Below are positions 16,998-24,545 of a stretch of 64,000 bases of DNA, in pieces (positions within the stretch are counted from its first letter, which is position 1; every line of letters begins with the position of its first letter). The notes under the pieces were generated by a model. The model searched no databases, was not told the origin of the DNA, and worked only from the letters and a program-made list of their open reading frames with translations. The stretch is from CPC320 sp002684375 (GTDB lineage Bacteria > Pseudomonadota > Alphaproteobacteria > Rhodobacterales > Rhodobacteraceae), in assembly GCA_965662545.1 (NCBI GenBank), contig CBFIHZ010000019.1, forward strand, positions 14,443 through 78,442. The letters run 5' to 3'. The translations under genes and the position numbers were made by a program.

Positions 16998-17029
16998 TGG
17001 CAAACACAGGCAAGCTTGTGTGTTTGCCA
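16998..17029 (-). terminator. Inverted repeat after the formate dehydrogenase cytochrome gene
   Basis: TGGCAAACACA and its exact complement form 11 pairs with a ten-base loop. The repeat lies about 105 bases after the fdhC stop and 40 bases before the small membrane protein gene. No T-run follows on the minus strand. It may terminate most of the fdh transcript or be a leader element of the regulator operon. Confidence 0.45.
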
Positions 17030-17134
17030 AAATGGCCCAGACAACCCAAATTGTCAGACTTTAATCGTGGATCCGGCATAGGCGAAAGGTCAGTCAATGA
17101 TTTTGAAATCGACGCTGGCAACATGGACATCACA

Positions 17135-18325
17135 CTATTCACCCGCAACCGTGTGTGACTTCGGTTTTCCTGCTTCAATCTCGTCAAGCCAAAGCGAATG
17201 ATGTTCTCTGGCCCATTGCTCTTCCACCTCTCCCGACCCCATAGCGTCATACGCACCTTCCATGCCAACCGACCCAATATAAATGTGGGCGATAATAATC
17301 ACAATCAACACGCAGGAAACAATCGTATGCCAAAGCTGCGCCAGTTGCATTTCCTCCTGCGGCGCCAACACGGTGCGCAGTGGCTCCATGCCAAGCATCT
17401 CGGTTAAGCCCAGCGCATTCATTTTGGCAAAAGTCGCAGCAAACATCGGCATCTCAAACGGGAACAGCAGCGACAGGCCCGAGGCAGAAATAGACGCCCC
17501 TAGGACAATCACTGACCAGAAAATTAGCTTTTGACCGGCATTGAATTTTTTCGCCGGAGGATGCACACCCTTTTTGAAAATACCACCGCCCATCGCCAGC
17601 CACTTCAGATCTGTCCGATTGGGGAGATTATGCGCAACCCACATGAAGAAAATAACCACAAGCGCAATCATAAACGCCCATGAGACATTATTGTGAACCC
17701 ATTTGGAAACCAGCGCTATGCTGGCAAAACTCTCTTTGCCGAACAGCGGGATCAGCACCATACGACCGAACAGCGAATACAGCCCGGTCAAACCCAACAG
17801 GATAAAAGACCCCGCTAATACCCAATGCGCAAAGCGCTCAACCGCTTTAAAGCGCGTTACGGTGCGACCGGTTTTTTCGCCATCGATACGGATTTTTCCC
17901 CGGAGCAGGTAAAACAGCACCAGCAGTGCAAGAATCCCGCCCAAACCATAAGCGGCATACTCTGCTACCGGCCCGTTGCGCATCAACAGCCAGCGCATAC
18001 CGCCGTCCTGCACCAGCACGGTGGCAACCTCGCCGCCCGCTGAAACGCTGATGTCGGCAGTACCATAGCGCAATGCGCGCCATAATTCAGGATCAGACAC
18101 CCCGCCCAAAGTGCCCAGCTGCTGCTGAAGGTCAGCCGCGATGCTCGGGTCGCCGGTAGCGTTGCGTCGAAAATCATCTTGAACGGCTTCGCCCTTTTGA
18201 CGCGCCATTATATCGCTCAGGGTCTGAGCCCCACCAGTGGCAGACCGATCAACTGCGGGCTCTTGCGCCAATACGGGCAAGCTTAGCACGAAGGACATCA
18301 AAATTGCCATAAACAGCCGGATCAT
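17135..18325 (-). CDS. fdhC: Formate dehydrogenase cytochrome b subunit (gamma)
   Basis: Membrane anchor that takes electrons from the FeS subunit through b hemes to the quinone pool. The 396-residue protein starts with a signal peptide (to about AQ20), has a soluble N-terminal region of about 110 residues, then membrane helices from about residue 125 onward. Candidate heme ligands are His residues in RFAHWVLAGS, KWVHNNVS and LWHTIVSC/AHIYIGS. This long form with an exported N-terminal extension is typical of Rhodobacterales. It follows fdhB after a gap with a very stable hairpin. Confidence 0.93.
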   Translation of the reverse strand: MIRLFMAILMSFVLSLPVLAQEPAVDRSATGGAQTLSDIMARQKGEAVQDDFRRNATGDPSIAADLQQQLGTLGGVSDPELWRALRYGTADISVSAGGEVATVLVQDGGMRWLLMRNGPVAEYAAYGLGGILALLVLFYLLRGKIRIDGEKTGRTVTRFKAVERFAHWVLAGSFILLGLTGLYSLFGRMVLIPLFGKESFASIALVSKWVHNNVSWAFMIALVVIFFMWVAHNLPNRTDLKWLAMGGGIFKKGVHPPAKKFNAGQKLIFWSVIVLGASISASGLSLLFPFEMPMFAATFAKMNALGLTEMLGMEPLRTVLAPQEEMQLAQLWHTIVSCVLIVIIIAHIYIGSVGMEGAYDAMGSGEVEEQWAREHHSLWLDEIEAGKPKSHTVAGE

Positions 18326-18360
18326 CGGAGGGTTCCCTTTTCAAGTCATTTGAAAATTGC

Positions 18361-18394
18361 GGGCAGGGGCGGCACTGAATGCCCGCCCCTGCCC
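18361..18394 (-). terminator. GC-rich intercistronic hairpin between fdhB and fdhC
   Basis: GGGCAGGGGCGG and CCGCCCCTGCCC pair perfectly over 12 positions, almost all G-C, with a ten-base loop. It fills most of the 87-base gap between fdhB and fdhC and has no T-run. A processing or stabilising role that sets subunit ratios is likely. Confidence 0.75.
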
Positions 18395-18412
18395 TATCAT
18401 GCTGCAATTGTC

Positions 18413-19006
18413 TTAGCCGCCTTTTTGGTTATAGGCTGTGCCCCAACCCCATGCGCCCGAACCAAAGCCACGCGCCACGACACGCTCGCGGTAGATCGCC
18501 GAAACGATGTCGCCATCGCCCGCCAACAGCGCTTTGGTAGAACACATTTCGGCGCAGATCGGCAGTTTACCTTCAGCAATCCGGTTGCGACCGTATTTGC
18601 TGAATTCCGCGTTCGAATGGGTTTCTTCTGGACCACCGGCGCAGAAGGTACATTTGTCCATCTTGCCGCGGCTGCCAAAGTTGCCGGCCTGAGGAAATTG
18701 CGGCGCGCCAAAAGGACACGCATAGAAACAATAACCGCAGCCGATACACAGATCCTTGGAGTGCAGAACCACGCCTTCCTCGTTCTGATAGAAGCAATCC
18801 ACCGGGCAGACCGCCATACAAGGCGCATCTGAACAATGCATACAAGCTACCGAAATCGAGCGTTCTCCGGGGCTGCCGTCATTGAGTGTTACCACCCGCC
18901 GACGGTTGATACCCCAAGGCACTTCGTGTTCGTTTTTACAAGCTGTGACACAGGCGTTGCATTCGATGCAGCGTTCGGCGTCACAGAGGAACTTTGCTCT
19001 TGCCAT
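18413..19006 (-). CDS. fdhB: Formate dehydrogenase iron-sulfur subunit (beta)
   Basis: Electron-transfer subunit with four [4Fe-4S] sites. The 197 residues are Cys-rich in the order of the DmsB/FdnH family: CDAERCIECNACVTAC, CMHCSDAPCMAVCP, CIGCGYCFYACP, and CTFC plus a later EMCSTKAL. It is shorter than E. coli FdnH and lacks its C-terminal membrane helix, so contact with the membrane must come through the gamma subunit. It starts 12 bases after fdhA. Confidence 0.95.
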   Translation of the reverse strand: MARAKFLCDAERCIECNACVTACKNEHEVPWGINRRRVVTLNDGSPGERSISVACMHCSDAPCMAVCPVDCFYQNEEGVVLHSKDLCIGCGYCFYACPFGAPQFPQAGNFGSRGKMDKCTFCAGGPEETHSNAEFSKYGRNRIAEGKLPICAEMCSTKALLAGDGDIVSAIYRERVVARGFGSGAWGWGTAYNQKGG

Positions 19007-19018
19007 TTCTCTCTCTCC

Positions 19019-21913
19019 TTATGCTGCAAAAATTTTGCAAAGTGTGGCTTTGGTCTCTTGCATCTGCGTAACCGAGTCATAGCCGTAGGTTTGTGCCGTA
19101 TTGGAACTTTCACCCAACACAAAAGGATCTGCACCTTCTGGATAGTTACCACGCAGGTCCTTGCCTTCCATATGCCCGCCAAAGTGGAACGGCATAAATG
19201 CCACGCCCTCTCCAACACGCTCAGTGACCATCGCCATTACCTTGACTTTTGCGCCTTCCGCACCTTCGACCCAAACCTGTGCGCCGTCTCGCAGCCCGAG
19301 ATTATTTGCATCCCGAGTGTTGATTTCAACGAACATATCCTGTTGCAGTTCAGCCAGCCAAGGGTTTGAGCGTGTCTCATCACCACCCCCCTCGTATTCA
19401 ACCAGCCGTCCAGAAGTCAGGATCATCGGATACTCTTTGCTGAAGTCCTGTTTTTGGATCGAGGCATACATCGTCGGAAGCCGATAAAATTTACGATCCT
19501 CATAGGTTGGATAATCAGCCACAAGATCACGACGGTTTGTGTAGAGCGGCTCGCGGTGCAGAGGTACCGGATCAGGAAAGGTCCACACAACACTGCGGGC
19601 TTTGGCGTTGCCAAATGGCGCACATTCGTGCTTGATCGCTACCCTCTGAATACCGCCTGAAAGGTCAGTTTTCCAGTTGGTCTTGGGTCCCGCGACTGCA
19701 TCTATCGCAGCGCGTTCTTGATCAGTCAGATCACCGTCCCAACCTAGATCCATCAGCATCTGCATCGTGAATTCGGGATAACCATCCTGAATTTCAGATC
19801 CTTTGCTGTACACACCTTCGGCCAACATATTGTCACCATTGCGCTCAACACCAAACCTTGCCCTGAAGGTCAAACCACCCTCGGATACACGTTTGGACAT
19901 ATCGTACAAATTTGGTGTCCCGGGATGCTTCATATCTGCTGTACCCCAACATGGCCACGGCATACCGTAGTAATCACCATCTGCCGGACCACCCACTGCC
20001 TGAAGCGTGGTACGATCAAACGTGTGCTGGTTTTCCATGTGCAGCTTTATCCGCTCAGGGCTCTGACCAGTATAGCCCACGGTCCACATGCCCGCATTGA
20101 TCTCACGCGTCACGCTTTCGATATTCGGCGTTTCGGCGTCATCCATTTCAATGTTGCGGAAGAACCTATCAGCCCAGCCAAACTTATTGGCAAACTTACC
20201 AATAATAATGTGATCAGGCAGAGATTCAAACAGGGGCTCCACGACCTTACTGCGCCACTGAATTGACCGGTTCGAAGCAGTTATGGATCCTCGCGTTTCG
20301 AACTGTGTCGAAGCTGGCAGCAAATAGACCCCGTCACTCCGGTCCTGCATCGCCGCCGAGACTGTTGGATACGGATCGATCACGACCAGCATATCCAGCT
20401 TTTCCATGGCGGTTTTCATTTCCTTCATGCGGGTCTGCGAGTTTGGCGCGTGGCCCCACAAAACCATAGCGCGGACTTTGTTAGGATTATCCATTTTATC
20501 CGGATCTTCCAATACGCCATCAATCCAGCGCGATACAGGAATACCTGTCAAGTTCATCAGGTTCTTTTCTTTACCATCGGCACCTGTGGTCTTGGCAAAC
20601 TGGCCTTTCATCCAATCGAGGTCCTCACCCCAAACCCTTGACCAATGCGCCCATGCGCCCGCTGAAAGCCCATAGTACCCAGGTAGTGTATGAGACAAGA
20701 CACCCAGATCAGTCGCACCCTGCACATTGCAATGGCCACGGAAAATGTTGGTGCCACCGCCAGACGTGCCCATGTTCCCCAACGCGAGTTGGAGTACGCA
20801 ATAGGCGCGAGTGTTGTTGTTACCGTTGGTGTGCTGCGTGCCACCCATACACCAGATCACCGTACCCGGACGGTTGTTGGCCAGTGTACGAGCAACGCGG
20901 CGCAGCTGGCTGCCAGGTGCTCCGGATACGCGCTCAACTTCCTCGGGTGTCCATTTCGCAACTTCCTCACGAATTTGATCCATGCCCCAAACGCGGGTAC
21001 GGATAAACTCTTTGTCCTCCCAACCGTTTTCGAAGATATGCCACAAAATACCCCATATGAGCGCTACGTCGCTCCCTGGCCGGAGCCGCACATATTCGTC
21101 AGCGTGAGCGGCCGTTCGGGTAAAGCGCGGATCGCAAACTATCAAGGGCGCGTTATTCTGCTCTTTGGCTTTCAGAATATGCAGTAGCGACACAGGATGC
21201 GCCTCTGCTGGATTGCCGCCAATCAAGAAGATCGCCTTGGAGTTATGGATGTCATTATAGCTGTTGGTCATGGCGCCATAGCCCCATGTGTTGGCCACAC
21301 CGGCCACCGTTGTCGAATGACAAATCCGCGCCTGATGATCAACGTTATTGGTTCCCCAATAGGCCGCAAATTTGCGGAACAAATATGCTTGTTCGTTGCT
21401 ATGTTTCGCACTGCCCAGCCAATAAACGCTGTCAGGTCCGCTTTCTTCGCGGATGTTCATCATGCCGTCGCCGATTTCATTAATCGCCTGATCCCAGCTG
21501 ATGCGCTTCCATTCACCACCCTCTTTTTTCATCGGGTATTTCAGTCTGCGCTCACCATGTGCTGTTTCACGAACTGCGGCACCTTTCGCGCAATGTGCAC
21601 CAAGGTTGAATGGGCTATCCCATCCGGGCTCCTGACCAGTCCAAACGCCATTTTGAACTTCTGCCACAACCGTGCATCCGACTGAGCAATGTGTACAAAT
21701 TGTCTTAATAGTTTCTACTGCGGCACTTGCAGCTGTTGCTGCGCTTGCCTTAGTAACAGTCCCCCCTGTCGCGCTTATCGCGGCCAGACCGCCAATGGCT
21801 AGTCCTGAACCCCGTAAAAAGGCACGGCGGTCCACCGATTTTTCGGCAACCTCTGACAGGATACCAGATCGCTGGGGGCGTCGCGCAACCCCGTTGGTCT
21901 TTTTCCTTAACAT
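19019..21913 (-). CDS. fdhA: Formate dehydrogenase catalytic subunit (molybdenum or tungsten)
   Basis: Oxidises formate to CO2 on a bis-pyranopterin Mo/W centre. The 964 residues begin with a Tat signal (DRRAFLRGSGLAIGG, twin Arg at 29-30), so the enzyme faces the periplasm. The [4Fe-4S] ligands are C73, C76, C80 and C108. The metal ligand is C198 in ARICHS, a cysteine where E. coli FdnG has selenocysteine. GGGAGAGATA precedes the ATG. It is the central gene of the operon: chaperone and accessory genes lie upstream, fdhB and fdhC downstream. No NAD-binding subunit is present, so electrons go to quinone. Confidence 0.96.
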   Translation of the reverse strand: MLRKKTNGVARRPQRSGILSEVAEKSVDRRAFLRGSGLAIGGLAAISATGGTVTKASAATAASAAVETIKTICTHCSVGCTVVAEVQNGVWTGQEPGWDSPFNLGAHCAKGAAVRETAHGERRLKYPMKKEGGEWKRISWDQAINEIGDGMMNIREESGPDSVYWLGSAKHSNEQAYLFRKFAAYWGTNNVDHQARICHSTTVAGVANTWGYGAMTNSYNDIHNSKAIFLIGGNPAEAHPVSLLHILKAKEQNNAPLIVCDPRFTRTAAHADEYVRLRPGSDVALIWGILWHIFENGWEDKEFIRTRVWGMDQIREEVAKWTPEEVERVSGAPGSQLRRVARTLANNRPGTVIWCMGGTQHTNGNNNTRAYCVLQLALGNMGTSGGGTNIFRGHCNVQGATDLGVLSHTLPGYYGLSAGAWAHWSRVWGEDLDWMKGQFAKTTGADGKEKNLMNLTGIPVSRWIDGVLEDPDKMDNPNKVRAMVLWGHAPNSQTRMKEMKTAMEKLDMLVVIDPYPTVSAAMQDRSDGVYLLPASTQFETRGSITASNRSIQWRSKVVEPLFESLPDHIIIGKFANKFGWADRFFRNIEMDDAETPNIESVTREINAGMWTVGYTGQSPERIKLHMENQHTFDRTTLQAVGGPADGDYYGMPWPCWGTADMKHPGTPNLYDMSKRVSEGGLTFRARFGVERNGDNMLAEGVYSKGSEIQDGYPEFTMQMLMDLGWDGDLTDQERAAIDAVAGPKTNWKTDLSGGIQRVAIKHECAPFGNAKARSVVWTFPDPVPLHREPLYTNRRDLVADYPTYEDRKFYRLPTMYASIQKQDFSKEYPMILTSGRLVEYEGGGDETRSNPWLAELQQDMFVEINTRDANNLGLRDGAQVWVEGAEGAKVKVMAMVTERVGEGVAFMPFHFGGHMEGKDLRGNYPEGADPFVLGESSNTAQTYGYDSVTQMQETKATLCKIFAA

Positions 21914-22019
21914 ATTATCTCTCCCTAGCTGGCTCCGTTTATCTTTCGGGCTTGCTTGGTTTCATAAAATCAGCCTCAGGGCGTCACGCAACCTTTGGCC
22001 GTCGAAAACATCGTCCGGA

Positions 22020-22208
22020 TTAGAACCGGGCGCTGTCAAAGTATGCGCGGGTGTGCGCTGTGTCTTGCATCTGGCCATCGTCGGCCGTTACAGCAGCTTG
22101 CACTTGCGTCCCGCTTACAGCTACGGCAACGGCCGCAGCTGGGGCAGCGGTACCCGCCAGCTTTAGAAAATCGCGGCGGCTGGTCGCCTCCTCGGTCTTC
22201 TGTGTCAT
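22020..22208 (-). CDS. 62-residue Tat-signal protein of the formate dehydrogenase operon
   Basis: The protein is little more than a Tat signal: SRRDFLKLAG at about residues 10-19, an Ala-rich hydrophobic core, and about 25 residues after it (DDGQMQDTAHTRAYFDSARF). Proteins of this kind are regularly found between the TorD-like chaperone and the catalytic subunit in formate dehydrogenase operons and are annotated as formate dehydrogenase region Tat proteins. Function unknown. GGAGG lies a few bases before the ATG. It could be a chaperone decoy, a small periplasmic subunit or a maturation factor. Confidence 0.85.
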   Translation of the reverse strand: MTQKTEEATSRRDFLKLAGTAAPAAAVAVAVSGTQVQAAVTADDGQMQDTAHTRAYFDSARF

Positions 22209-22260
22209 CGGGGGTCTCCTCCCTGTTGGTTACGGCAGCTTGCGCCACCCTTAATGCGGA

Positions 22261-22914
22261 TCATTCCGCGCTCATCCGGAAGCTTTCAGCCTCGATTGCC
22301 ATAAATGCCTTGCCGACTGCGCCGACAGAGGCGTAGAGCACCGAGTTTTTGGCCGCTTCCAAATCACTGAAAAAATGTGCAGCCCAAGGGCTGATGTGTT
22401 TATTGAAGAACTCCCTTTGGTCGCTCAATGTGGCAGGCGCACCGAACCGTCCAACCACAAGCCCCCCCATCATTTCGAGTAGCGAAGCAATATTATCTTC
22501 TGGCTCATAAACGTTTTGCGCCCGCGTGATGCCGCGCACTGCCATATCGCGGCGCAACGTCGCCAAAGGCTTTTCGTTCAAAAATCCCGTCAGATAGTAA
22601 CTCGCATAGGGCAACAGCTCTCCGCGGCCCAGACCGATAAACAGAGCGTTAAACTCACTTTCAACCGAGGCGGGTTTGCTGACCTTTGCGACCCGCGCAA
22701 GCGACGAGATCGCCTGCCCCAAATCGGTATCGTCTCCGGTGAGATCTGTGGTCTGGTCCAGAATCATTTGACTGGCCGGCCCTGACAAAATTAATCCGAG
22801 AAAGTTGTACAGATCAGCCCGCAGCCGGTCTTCTACCGCAACCTGAGCGGTGGATGTCGATCCAATTTTCGGCGCAGTTTCCGACGTGGCTGTCGTCTGT
22901 CCCTCTGGGGTCAT
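22261..22914 (-). CDS. TorD/DmsD-family molecular chaperone
   Basis: A 217-residue helical protein of the TorD family, cytoplasmic chaperones that bind the Tat signal and apo-form of molybdoenzymes until the cofactor is inserted. Visible family features are LYNFLGLILSGPAS near residue 35, a central ELLPYASYYLTGFLNEKPLATLR stretch and the EPEDNIASLLEMMG motif. It overlaps the DUF3306 gene in an ATGA junction. The nearby fdhA is its obvious client. Confidence 0.9.
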   Translation of the reverse strand: MTPEGQTTATSETAPKIGSTSTAQVAVEDRLRADLYNFLGLILSGPASQMILDQTTDLTGDDTDLGQAISSLARVAKVSKPASVESEFNALFIGLGRGELLPYASYYLTGFLNEKPLATLRRDMAVRGITRAQNVYEPEDNIASLLEMMGGLVVGRFGAPATLSDQREFFNKHISPWAAHFFSDLEAAKNSVLYASVGAVGKAFMAIEAESFRMSAE

Positions 22915-23615
22915 AATTGTGGTTCTTTCATGTTATCGAAATGGAAAGTCATGCGCCGTTTGGGCAGAATGGCAGGATCTAAACACTCCGTCTCTATATC
23001 ATCATAAGCAAGTAAGATTTCGGCAGTTTGACTGGCGTCGTGGGTTTCTGGCGCAGGCTCCATCTGCTCGGATTTTGACGGCTCAGCCCAATCGTGCTGC
23101 CGTTTCTGGTCGGTGCATCCAACAGCCTGTGCAGCTTCCAAGTCATCGGTCGCCTCTCTGGAAATCAATTCGTCGGCCTCCGCTGCCGCCCGCTGCTCAG
23201 CAGCCTCTGCTTCGGCCTGACGCACCATTTCAAGCACGTGTTCTGTCATACCTTTGCCCACCTGATAGGCCGTCTGCAAATTTTCGACGACCGTGGCACT
23301 ATCGGTAAAATCCTCGCCATAATCCAGCAAGCCATCCAGATTGGCCAGCGCCGGATTTGCCAGCCACAAGCGGCGCAGCGCGCGACGGCGCAGCCTGTCT
23401 GGCACGGCTTTTGACATAAACGCTGAAAAATCATCGCCCATCTTCATGTCGTCGGGGTTCGGCAAGTCCAGTTCCAACAGTAATTCTTCGTCGGTTTTTT
23501 CAGCTTGCTCCGCCTGCAATGCGGCTGTCTCTTCTGCATCCTTGATCTGCAGGGCAATCTTTTCTTCCGTCTCCACGCCGGCTTTGCGCCGTGACCAGAA
23601 ATCCGTGCCGCCCAT
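22911..23615 (-). CDS. DUF3306 domain-containing protein
   Basis: A 234-residue, very acidic soluble protein that opens MGGTDFWSRRKAGVE and contains the family block RLRRRALRRLWLANPALANLDGLLDYGEDFTD near the middle. DUF3306 proteins accompany formate dehydrogenase maturation operons; their role is unknown. The C-terminal part ends with PKRRMTFHFDN. Translation is linked on both sides: the start overlaps the DUF3305 stop and the stop overlaps the torD-like start. Confidence 0.9.
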   Translation of the reverse strand: MGGTDFWSRRKAGVETEEKIALQIKDAEETAALQAEQAEKTDEELLLELDLPNPDDMKMGDDFSAFMSKAVPDRLRRRALRRLWLANPALANLDGLLDYGEDFTDSATVVENLQTAYQVGKGMTEHVLEMVRQAEAEAAEQRAAAEADELISREATDDLEAAQAVGCTDQKRQHDWAEPSKSEQMEPAPETHDASQTAEILLAYDDIETECLDPAILPKRRMTFHFDNMKEPQL

Positions 23616-24169
23616 CAGTTCAGCCTCGCTTTTTTGGCCAGCGTTGGGGCGCGATAAACATCCGCCATCTGCGCAATACGGGAATCGCCGATGCCGTCTT
23701 CCTTCAACCCAGTATCTGCCTTGTCCCGCCGACGTTTCTTGAAAGCTTCGTGTTCGTGGTGCAGGCTGACAAAGGCCTCAACCCAACCTGTTATTACCCG
23801 CGGCATCCGAACCTTCTCTACCAGTTCCTCGCCGCTGTCGGTGTAATCCTGCGCCTCATAGGGCGACGCAGTGACCAACAACACGTCAAGCGGGCGCGTC
23901 TCGCTGTCTAGATTTTCTCGTAGCACAACGTAAATCGACGGCTCCTGCGCCGTCAGGCCATGGAGATAGGCCTCGGTGTCGGCACCGTGCAATTCAAGCA
24001 TTGGCGACGAGGCGTGATATTCCGTTCCTTCGGGACCGTCGGACAAGACCAGCCAATCTGCTTGCGCCGCATGCGGCAGCACCGCCACCGCCTGCCAAGA
24101 CCACAGAGCCCAACGCGTCAGGCCCGGTCGGCGTCGGATCACGACCCCAAGCGGCATCGACTGATACAT
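23615..24169 (-). CDS. DUF3305 domain-containing protein
   Basis: A protein of about 184 residues with the family start MPLGVVIRRRPGLTRWALWSWQAVAVLPHA and a later TDSGEELVEKVRMP and FVSLHHEHEAFKKRRRDK. It is the first gene of the formate dehydrogenase operon. Function unknown; cytoplasmic by lack of any signal. The start is uncertain: the ATG at 24169 has no Shine-Dalgarno at the right distance, whereas a GGGAGGGG run 20 bases further upstream could serve a TTG in the same frame at about 24190. Confidence 0.82.
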   Translation of the reverse strand: MYQSMPLGVVIRRRPGLTRWALWSWQAVAVLPHAAQADWLVLSDGPEGTEYHASSPMLELHGADTEAYLHGLTAQEPSIYVVLRENLDSETRPLDVLLVTASPYEAQDYTDSGEELVEKVRMPRVITGWVEAFVSLHHEHEAFKKRRRDKADTGLKEDGIGDSRIAQMADVYRAPTLAKKARLN

Positions 24170-24545
24170 GTGCGGATTATGAATCAAAAACCCCTCCCAG
24201 CGGATTGTCAAATTAGCACAGGAGTAGTTTGAGCAAAATTTGGGACTGTGCAAAGGGAAAAACCTGCAGTTTCGCGATATTGCCAGCTCAGCGGACAAAA
24301 CGAACCGAAAACTAGCCTAATTCACTCAATGACGGACTTTTTGTCCACACCCAGAGCGACTCTGTCCCCTTCGAAACGTCTAAAAAAAACGTTCAAATTC
24401 AACGGAGATTACCTTACGATTCTGATAGGAATTCAGAATAAAATAATTCGAATTTATATTTACGCGGCCTACAATCTATGTCTAGTTGGAGCACAGATCG
24501 ATCCCAAAAACAGCTAATGATACCCATGTTTGTGATAGGAATACA
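24170..24545. other. Divergent promoter region of the formate dehydrogenase cluster
   Basis: 376 bases between the DUF3305 gene and the polyferredoxin gene, clearly richer in A/T than the flanking genes. It should hold the promoters of both arms. One candidate for the rightward arm is listed separately. I see no long palindrome; only GGAC/GTCC around a T5 loop near 24336. Confidence 0.6.
24447..24475 (+). promoter_or_regulatory. Candidate promoter of the polyferredoxin gene
   Basis: TTCGAA and TACAAT are spaced by 17 bases. The -10 matches five of six positions, the -35 only three. The predicted transcript start is about 65 bases before the ATG at 24546. Confidence 0.35.
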
